Below, in pieces: positions 59,201-64,000 of a DNA stretch of 64,000 nt (position 1 is its first letter; each line of letters opens with the position of its first letter). The notes beneath the pieces are model-generated. The model was given only the letters and a program-made list of their open reading frames with translations, did not search any database and was not told the origin of the DNA. The stretch lies in NCBI GenBank assembly GCA_027627225.1, contig CM051029.1:14120159-14184158 (forward strand), given 5' to 3'. Source of the stretch: Congeria kusceri. Taxonomy: Eukaryota; Mollusca; Bivalvia; Myida; Dreissenidae. Position numbers and translations under genes: made by a program.

Positions 59201-61798
59201 TAGTACAGACAATGTCTTGCGGGTACAAGTTTTACCCACAAGTCATTGGAGCTGATCACCTTGGTCCAAACTTAATTTTAGCATTTAGTATTTATATCTT
59301 ATCCTTTGCTCTTTATTAATTCCCGCATACTACACTTGCAGTTGCATTTGTTGTTTAATTTGCTGTGAACAGAAGTCTCCTTTTGTTTACATAATTGCTG
59401 TATTGCCGGTTCTACAAATCCAACAACAATCCAACGTTGCCTTAAGTAATACCTTTTGTTCATTAAACAATCACATATTTATATATTAGTTTGTGTATAT
59501 TAAGTCTGTATATCCAGAAATCAGGCTTAAGTATATAAGTATTCAATGTGCTATTGTAAGAAGTGTTCGGCGTTCTATTCTACGCCATCTTGTTTTCTTA
59601 AATTTCTCCACCGACTTTTAACCCAATTGTGGTGTTAAATCCGAATAACTAATATAGAAATCACTTTATACGTGTTAGTAATCCATTTCAGAACACTCTT
59701 ACACATTTTAACGCGCCCCTACGAGTATAATCATCTTGAATTGCTTTCGAAAACACATAGTGCGTTTGAATGTCGTGACTGTGTTAATTATTGTTTACAT
59801 CATAACACGTATTTTAAGAAAATGTGAATTTCGGAGAACTGAACGCACTTTCACTTTCAATACGTGCTTTTATTATAAATATATTTAAACCTAGCAGTGA
59901 GTGTTAATTGTTTGATTTAATAGCTGGATATTATTCAACGACTACGTGTATCCAATTGCATGTTTTTAAACTTAATTAAATTTAGAAACCCGGATTAAGC
60001 GTTGCCTCTGAATATACTGTACAGCAAAGTAGACTATTGTACTGTAAACACGCTGCCATGATAATGCCTATAGTCAAAAAATTTTCAGTTTACATTGCTT
60101 AACTATTCCACGGCACATTTTATCCTAAACCGACATGGCGCAGGAATGTTTACTAACACCGATTACTACGCATTAAAAAGAAAATAGTACTGACATAAAA
60201 CTGAAAACATCGTGTTAAAAATCCCTTCAAAATAATTCAAATGTAAAGAATACTCAATAGCATTAAAATAAAAATAAAATGTGTTCGTTTCCGGTGTGAT
60301 AACGCGTGATATCATCACCGGCAAGGGAGACAAGATACATATTTTATTAACTGTATCGCTTTCCAGTGATGATATCACGCGTTATCACACAGGAAACAGA
60401 CAAATGTTCTCTATAAACTAAAAGAAGATCAGTTACAAATCTGGTTAATATACGTATACGAATTGTTAACTTTTACAATTATTGCAATTACACAGTACTG
60501 TAGCGGACACTTTCCTGGTCACAGTTTCTGTTGATGTCGTTCCGTCAGCTTCAGTCATGGCGTTTGATGCTGTGCATATCCAGACTGTGTCATGCTGTAT
60601 ACTTGTGACGGTCAGTATAGAAGAATTGATCTGCTGTCTTTCCCACAATACCATAGCACAGGGATTGGCGTCACTCTCACATGCAATGCTGATGTTGTCA
60701 CCTCTCAGTACTCTGATATTGTTATCAACGATTTCTAAATTGGTGTTATTTTTTAAAACTCGTGTATTTGATGGTGGATCTGTAATTACAGATATCACAA
60801 TATATTACTAAATAATATTTATACGTAAACAATTCATTGAATACCCATATCTAAATGTCAGCGACTAAAAATATATGTTACATCTAGGTGTCCTAAGAAC
60901 ACAAACTAGTATACATTTCATATAAAGAGCCGTTCGATTGCTTCATACTGTGCCAATTGTTTAGACATACATGGATAAAAATAACATTGAACACAACTTA
61001 CATAAAATATTTATACTGAGGGAAATATTGCTCTCTGTCGATTGTGCACTGTTGGTTCCAGTCAATGAAAACATAAAGTTGAATGCCCTGCACGAAATGC
61101 TTCCGTTTCTGCGAGTGAATGTAAACAACAGCAGGGCCCCGTCGGAATGTCCTCCCGGGTAGGTCCAGTGATAAGAGGGATGTGGATATCCGTAGGAGGA
61201 ACAATTCAAATGTCCCAGCCTGCCTTCTCGTACATTGAACGTGCTTGATACACTTAGATTGTTGAAAGTCACTATCGGCTTAGAAACGGGGACTGGAGAG
61301 AAAACATTGCATTTTGTTAACATGATAATTGATGCTAAAAATAAAGCGGTATGTAGGAACAATTATCAAACGTATTTTAGTGTTCTGTTCGTGTAATTAA
61401 AATCTCTCTTTGATACAATGACGTTTACACGACGTATACAATGAAGTAGAATACAGACAGACAGAGAATTCAAACAGCCATAAAATAATAACATTGTACG
61501 CGAATGCTCTTGTTGGTTGTTAGAACTGTGTTGATGGCTTTGAACTCATAACTAGCAACACAGGATACATGTCCTCCACTGTATTCGTACGAGTTAGATT
61601 TATATTGCAAACTGCTTCTTGCGACGTCAGCATTGTAGGAATATGTAGCCAGGCTGGTGATGTTCACACCATCATTAAACCATTGAATACTAGGAGCAGG
61701 TCGGCTCGGTGAAGTAATGCATGTGAACGTCGAATTGACATTGAAAACAGGGTACAAAACCGGTGTCTGTGGATCAATGGTCAAAGAAGTGAGAGGCA
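53002..61798 (-). CDS. Gene C: receptor with 8 Ig, FN3, TM and a multi-tyrosine tail (13 exons; 5' end not found)
   Basis: Minus-strand exons 61493-61798, 61002-61292, 60492-60779, 58181-58486, 57780-58070, 56617-56901, 55841-56134, 55417-55734, 54959-55255, 54724-54831, 53632-53704, 53359-53411, 53002-53204. All junctions are GT-AG; ectodomain introns are phase 1, tail introns phase 1, 2, 1. The 3,113 nt close into one 1,036-residue frame. Eight Ig plus one FN3 plus TM plus tyrosine tail is the nephrin layout, though sequence similarity to nephrin itself was not tested. Tail motifs: YEDL, YETC, YETL, EYS, YETQ, YVNM. Expected role: plasma-membrane adhesion or recognition receptor recruiting SH2 proteins. 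The signal-peptide exon and any further N-terminal Ig are missing upstream, where a gypsy relic lies. Introns carry a minisatellite and other repeats. Best-preserved member of the cluster. Confidence 0.85.
53359..53411 (-). CDS. Gene C tail exon 2 (YETC)
   Basis: Acceptor gtacttag at 53412-53413, donor GTGAGG at 53357-53358; 53 nt, phase 2 in, 1 out. TTDGSYETCRI, same place as A RGYESC and B SEYESC. Confidence 0.84.
53632..53704 (-). CDS. Gene C tail exon 1 (YQTH, YEDL)
   Basis: Acceptor atttcag at 53705-53706, donor GTAAGT at 53630-53631; 73 nt, phase 1 in, 2 out. SKKYQTHTHPTGQYEDLVRE; 27 nt longer than the gene A exon, adding the YQTH part. Confidence 0.84.
54236..54554. repeat. Two ~72-bp copies in a gene C tail intron
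   Basis: 54236-54309 and 54482-54554 share CGTTGTTCTTC, ACATCTATACAGATGTTTAT and an AT-rich end closing with ATTATTTACAG. Spaced about 246 bp; a small local duplication. Confidence 0.85.
54724..54831 (-). CDS. Gene C exon: transmembrane segment
   Basis: Acceptor tttacag at 54832-54833, donor GTAAAC at 54722-54723; 108 nt, phase 1-1. VGGVVGGLLGVVFIITVSIL helix then WKYRSH as stop-transfer. The Gly-rich N-half is shared with genes A and B. Confidence 0.85.
54959..55255 (-). CDS. Gene C exon: fibronectin type III domain
   Basis: Acceptor attttag at 55256-55257, donor GTACAT at 54957-54958; 297 nt, phase 1-1. VITWVPGFNGGQDQNFTIRYK and GLKPGTTYQIKMLAENKLGKS; same W-PGF-G and AEN-G-S landmarks as genes A and B. 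Confidence 0.88.
55417..55734 (-). CDS. Gene C exon: Ig8 (membrane-proximal)
   Basis: Acceptor tgcacag at 55735-55736, donor GTATGT at 55415-55416; 318 nt, phase 1-1. VVFTFTIMAYPEPKSSDFSW and DYAEYMANVSNTLGS. Both canonical cysteines are replaced (FTF; YMA), so the domain lacks the intradomain disulfide; gene B shows the same substitutions, so this is ancestral, not decay. Confidence 0.84.
55841..56134 (-). CDS. Gene C exon: Ig7
   Basis: Acceptor cttccag at 56135-56136, donor GTAAGT at 55839-55840; 294 nt, phase 1-1. LELVCDADGDPQPTV and YDAGSYKCLANN. The C-strand Trp is replaced (VRIVN), an atypical core. Confidence 0.86.
56617..56901 (-). CDS. Gene C exon: Ig6
   Basis: Acceptor gctacag at 56902-56903, donor GTAAGT at 56615-56616; 285 nt, phase 1-1. 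LTVTCTLTNVGNPPASTFTW and LTDAGEYQCNASN: textbook DxGxYxC. Gene B 30260-30537 is the decayed counterpart. Confidence 0.88.
57085..57783. repeat. 54-bp minisatellite, 12 full units plus partial ends
   Basis: GGCTAACATTACTTACATAG starts each unit from 57116 to 57764, exactly 54 bp apart. The period is a multiple of three, so parts stay open as an 18-residue repeat on the plus strand; this is not a gene. On the minus strand nearly every unit carries CTATGTAAGTAATG, the same splice-donor context as the real gene C Ig5 donor at 57778-57779. Confidence 0.97.
57780..58070 (-). CDS. Gene C exon: Ig5, its donor shared with the adjacent minisatellite
   Basis: Acceptor cttttcag at 58071-58072, donor GTAAGT at 57778-57779; 291 nt, phase 1-1. 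FTISCFASSNPAPSFSW and RNLTCDAVNTM. The exon-intron boundary (CTAT then GTAAGTAATGTTAGCC) is the last unit of the 54-bp repeat that fills the start of the intron. Confidence 0.83.
58181..58486 (-). CDS. Gene C exon: Ig4
   Basis: Acceptor ttcgtag at 58487-58488, donor GTAAGT at 58179-58180; 306 nt, phase 1-1. VRLKCSVDRVPASLYSW and TNYTCTVKN; several NxS/T sequons. Confidence 0.83.
59080..59975. repeat. ~0.9-kb duplicated segment, copy 2 (inside a gene C intron)
   Basis: Lies between gene C Ig3 (60492) and Ig4 (58486). Alignable with 49018-49912 throughout with small indels. Flanks beyond the boundaries differ, consistent with an interspersed element. Confidence 0.85.
60287..60397. repeat. 35-bp-arm foldback element
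   Basis: Arms 60287-60321 and 60363-60397 with two mismatches; core GTGATAACGCGTGATATCAT; 41-nt loop containing AAGGGAGACAA. Just downstream of gene C Ig3 on the coding strand, in the intron. Confidence 0.9.
60492..60779 (-). CDS. Gene C exon: Ig3
   Basis: Acceptor aattacag at 60780-60781, donor GTAATT at 60490-60491; 288 nt, phase 1-1. ISIACESDANPCAMVLW and VWICTASNAM define the Ig core; an extra Cys sits in the B-C loop. No counterpart in gene A. Confidence 0.83.
61002..61292 (-). CDS. Gene C exon: Ig2
   Basis: Acceptor ctctccag at 61293-61294, donor GTAAGT at 61000-61001; 291 nt, phase 1-1. LGHLNCSSYGYPHPSYHW, YPGGHS and SISCRAFN; paralog of gene A 4488-4772. Confidence 0.85.
61493..61798 (-). 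CDS. Gene C exon: Ig1
   Basis: Acceptor attcccag at 61799-61800; donor GTTATT at 61491-61492 is weak, but its position (codon T|GT) matches gene A. 306 nt, phase 1-1. STFTCITSPSRPAPSIQW and HVSCVASY give Cys-Trp-Cys. Full-length similarity to gene A 7506-7805. Confidence 0.83.
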
Positions 61799-61943
61799 CT
61801 GGGAATGAAACAATTTAAAGACATTACATTGTCATATTGTATTTAGTATACAAATGGAAAATCCGTTACGATTAACGCGTTATTTAAAGCATATTGACTT
61901 TAATTTTCGGAATAATTTGATTTAGTTTTTTAACCTAATTTTA

Positions 61944-61977
61944 GAACGCGTTATATCATCACCGCAAAGGGAGACAA
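61944..61977. repeat. Half copy of the foldback element
   Basis: AACGCG, TATCATCACCG and CAAGGGAGACAA-like text matches the left arm plus loop at 60301-60333. No right arm nearby. Confidence 0.75.
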
Positions 61978-62384
61978 TAGTTGAATGAGCGCTAACCAAT
62001 AATGTGCAGTTACTAGTGGCTAAGATCCATTTATAATAATTCCTCAGATACTGAAATATCTGAGACTTTAATAGAACAGATATTTGATAATGAGGTTAGT
62101 AAAAATATCCCACCATGTCCGTAAATAACTGGTGCAAACTTGTCATCATCTTAAAATAATTTACCATTGTTGCATCAATTGTGGTTACCAGATCATAATC
62201 GTTATAAATACTCAGAAAAGCCTATGAAACTCTCATGTCTGACCACTTAGGTGTTAATACATACTATAAAAATACGTTATCATGTCCTTTGGCTTTAAAT
62301 ATTGTCCTTAGTAATCTTGTCACACTTGCCAGATGATAGGAAAACAAGAAAATTTCAAAAGCTCAATTACAGCCCAATTTTAGT

Positions 62385-62860
62385 AGGATTAGTATAGACT
62401 GCGTTCGTCCTCTACCTAGACCAAAATCAATTTCCGAATACCTTTTTAACAATCATGTGCCCTGCAATACGCTTTCCGTAACCTATACTTTTAAGGAATA
62501 TAAGGATTAAGATTTTAACATTGTAAGTTTTTTTCCACATGTGTTGGTTTACCAAAGTCGTTCAAGTCGGATTAAGTGTCAAACTTTTAGTCTAGTATGT
62601 TTCAACAAGTCATGCATGAGTTAGATATCAAACAATGAAAGCTATCTGCTTATCATTCAGACAGTCAAGTTGCTGAAGAAAGATTTCACCAGACATTGAA
62701 CAATATCATTAGATCATATTGTTTGGACACTGAAAAGGATTGTACACGAATCCCTTGGTTTTAGTCCTTGTGAGTGTTTGGTCACACTTAGATATAGACC
62801 CGGCATTGTTGCCTATCCCAGGTCATCCATTACGGGCTAAGTATTATGGCCATTACACTA
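62385..62860 (+). pseudogene. Gypsy integrase remnant
   Basis: Short blocks in shifting frames: DCVRPLPRPKS, QVMHELDIKQ, SAYHSDSQVAEERFHQTL (the YHPQSQGxxER region of the DDE core), YCLDTEKD, then LLPIPGHPLRAKYYG from the C-terminal GPY/F-type module. Interrupted by several stops. Confidence 0.75.
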
Positions 62861-63129
62861 TTAACTAGCAAATGAGCAAATTATGTAATAAACTCTCCTG
62901 TGAGGCGCAAAAATCACATGTTAAAATACTTTGATAGATAAAGCGTCAGAACAAAGCATGTCATAGCTATCAAATCTCGCCAACATGAATCATGTGAATT
63001 TGAGTCCGATTTTAGTGTTAATGCAGAAAAGTATGATACAAGTCCAGCGAAACTGGAAGAAAACAAACATTCTTCAAGATCAATAGAAAAAGCTTTTCCA
63101 TTTGTAACCCACACAACAAGAAGAATTGA

Positions 63130-63840
63130 AGCATCTGATCAATGAGTATTTACACTTTTTCCTAACATTCCCACAAGCACTGTTAAAATTTATCATGACA
63201 TTGTTCTAAATGATTTACAGCCTACAAATAGCAAATACTATACAGAATTAATCATGTGAAACAAAACTTCCTTTAAAAAAGAAATCGAATATCTATTGCA
63301 AAATGATATCAGTGAACAAAGCCCAACCAATTACAATTCGCTATGTATTATTGTGCCAAGGTGGTACTTACAATATGTGCACGGAATAACGGATGTTGAA
63401 GTTTGTGACAAAAACATACTCTTCCCTATACCAAGAATTGATCATTGCATTGACAAAATTGGACAAGCAAAATATGTGACAAAGTTCGGTCTTTTTTAAG
63501 GAGTCTGGCAATTTCTACTCACTAAAAGAGATAATTAAATATCAGCCTTTGTAAGACCTGACGGCTTATTTCAATACAAAGATATGCCGTTTGGATTAAA
63601 CAATTCTCCGGCTGCGTTCCAGAGACTACTAATCGCAGGTATAGATGTATGTGTTGCTTATATTGACGATACAATCTTATATTCTAACTCGATCACCTTA
63701 TCATTAGTGCTTTCTTCAACCGACTTATTGATGCTAAACTGACTATTAACCATTCTAAAAGTGAATTGTGCCATGCTAATGAAACATGTTTAAGTCATTT
63801 TGTGGTACAGGGTCAAGTAAAACCTACATAAATTAAGCTT
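63130..63840 (+). pseudogene. Gypsy reverse transcriptase remnant
   Basis: KEIEYLLQNDISEQSPTNYN, PIPRIDHCIDKIGQAKYVTK, SAFVRPDGLFQYKDMPFGLN, PAAFQRLL and the catalytic AYIDDT box. Frameshifts and stops between blocks (TAA at 63497, stop near 63740). Confidence 0.82.
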
Positions 63841-64000
63841 CAGTCTATCTCTTGTACCAACTTGTAAAAGACACCTGATACGTATTCTTGGTAAGGCTGA
63901 AGAGCGCATCAGTTCCCTTAGCTTGAAAAACTTGACTGACCACAATGATAGTTACTGTATTTCTTCATGCAAACATCGCCGAAAGGTAACGGTAAATATT

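Larger units (their letters stand above)
62385..63990 (+). mobile_element. Decayed Ty3/gypsy element with integrase before reverse transcriptase (Gmr1-like)
   Basis: Integrase signatures at 62390-62860 precede RT signatures at 63130-63840 on the same strand. In ordinary Ty3/gypsy elements integrase follows RT/RNase H; the reverse order is the hallmark of the Gmr1 group. Numerous stops and indels. No LTR seen; the element runs to the window edge. Lies upstream of gene C's first visible exon, opposite strand. Confidence 0.75.

Noticed and set aside
61314..61362. Hydrophobic stretch before gene C Ig2 as a signal peptide
   Set aside because: No ATG start with a suitable context; it is the intron with its polypyrimidine tract, and Ig1 lies upstream.
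62385..63840. Two separate gypsy fragments by chance in the order integrase then RT
   Set aside because: The linker between them (PIPGHPL, then the LFPNIP-like lead-in to RT) is the continuous text expected in Gmr1-like polyproteins, so one element is simpler.

Overview
The window is AT-rich, intron-rich animal DNA, most likely from a bivalve mollusc. This is inferred from single-domain Ig and FN3 exons bounded by GT-AG phase-1 introns, from heavily decayed transposons, and from two repeat classes I associate with molluscs: a GACCCAATGACC tandem repeat at 8.1-9.1 kb, and a CCGTCC/AGGTCAAAGGTCA element at 25.2-26.5 kb. There are no prokaryotic features. The species cannot be fixed from the sequence.

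The backbone is a cluster of paralogous single-pass receptors. Each has Ig domains, one membrane-proximal FN3 domain, one transmembrane helix and a tyrosine-rich tail on three small exons. Gene C (minus, 53.0-61.8 kb) is the best preserved: eight Ig exons, FN3, TM, tail, all open and splice-compatible, 1,036 residues in the exons seen. Gene A (minus, 2.3-10.0 kb) is a short relative: three Ig, FN3, TM, tail, 538 residues. It keeps counterparts of C's first two Ig domains but lacks those of Ig3-Ig8. Gene B (plus, 28.6-33.1 kb) has the same layout but is broken by frameshifts, stops and lost splice sites. Region D (plus, 46.3-47.7 kb) holds two decayed Ig exons. Signal-peptide exons were not found for any copy. 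The tail order Y(E/D)xL, YE(S/T)C, YET(L/F), EYS is shared by A, B and C. C ends with YVNM, which fits both PI3K (YxxM) and Grb2 (YxN) SH2 preferences. The cluster looks like a birth-and-death family of phosphotyrosine-signalling adhesion, immune or recognition receptors; that role is inference.

The spaces between hold mobile-element debris: a Crypton/DUF3504 tyrosine recombinase gene (13.3-15.5 kb) next to a near-perfect hairpin (13.0-13.1 kb); a Myb/SANT-like exon (17.6 kb); two ~190-250 bp satellite arrays built around a GGGATTTCGGTAAT motif in both orientations (18.6-19.7 and 26.9-28.0 kb); a 5'-truncated non-LTR retrotransposon (19.8-22.4 kb); a TIR element carrying repeated nuclear-receptor/E-box composites (25.2-26.5 kb); a MITE (36.0 kb); a Harbinger transposase relic (38.3-38.8 kb); a pogo-like TIR element (42.6-44.5 kb); a ~0.9 kb direct duplication (49.0-49.9 and 59.1-60.0 kb); a 54-bp minisatellite seeded by a splice donor of gene C (57.1-57.8 kb); and a decayed Ty3/gypsy element with integrase before reverse transcriptase (62.4-64.0 kb). 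The longer stretches between these have no gene I can support.
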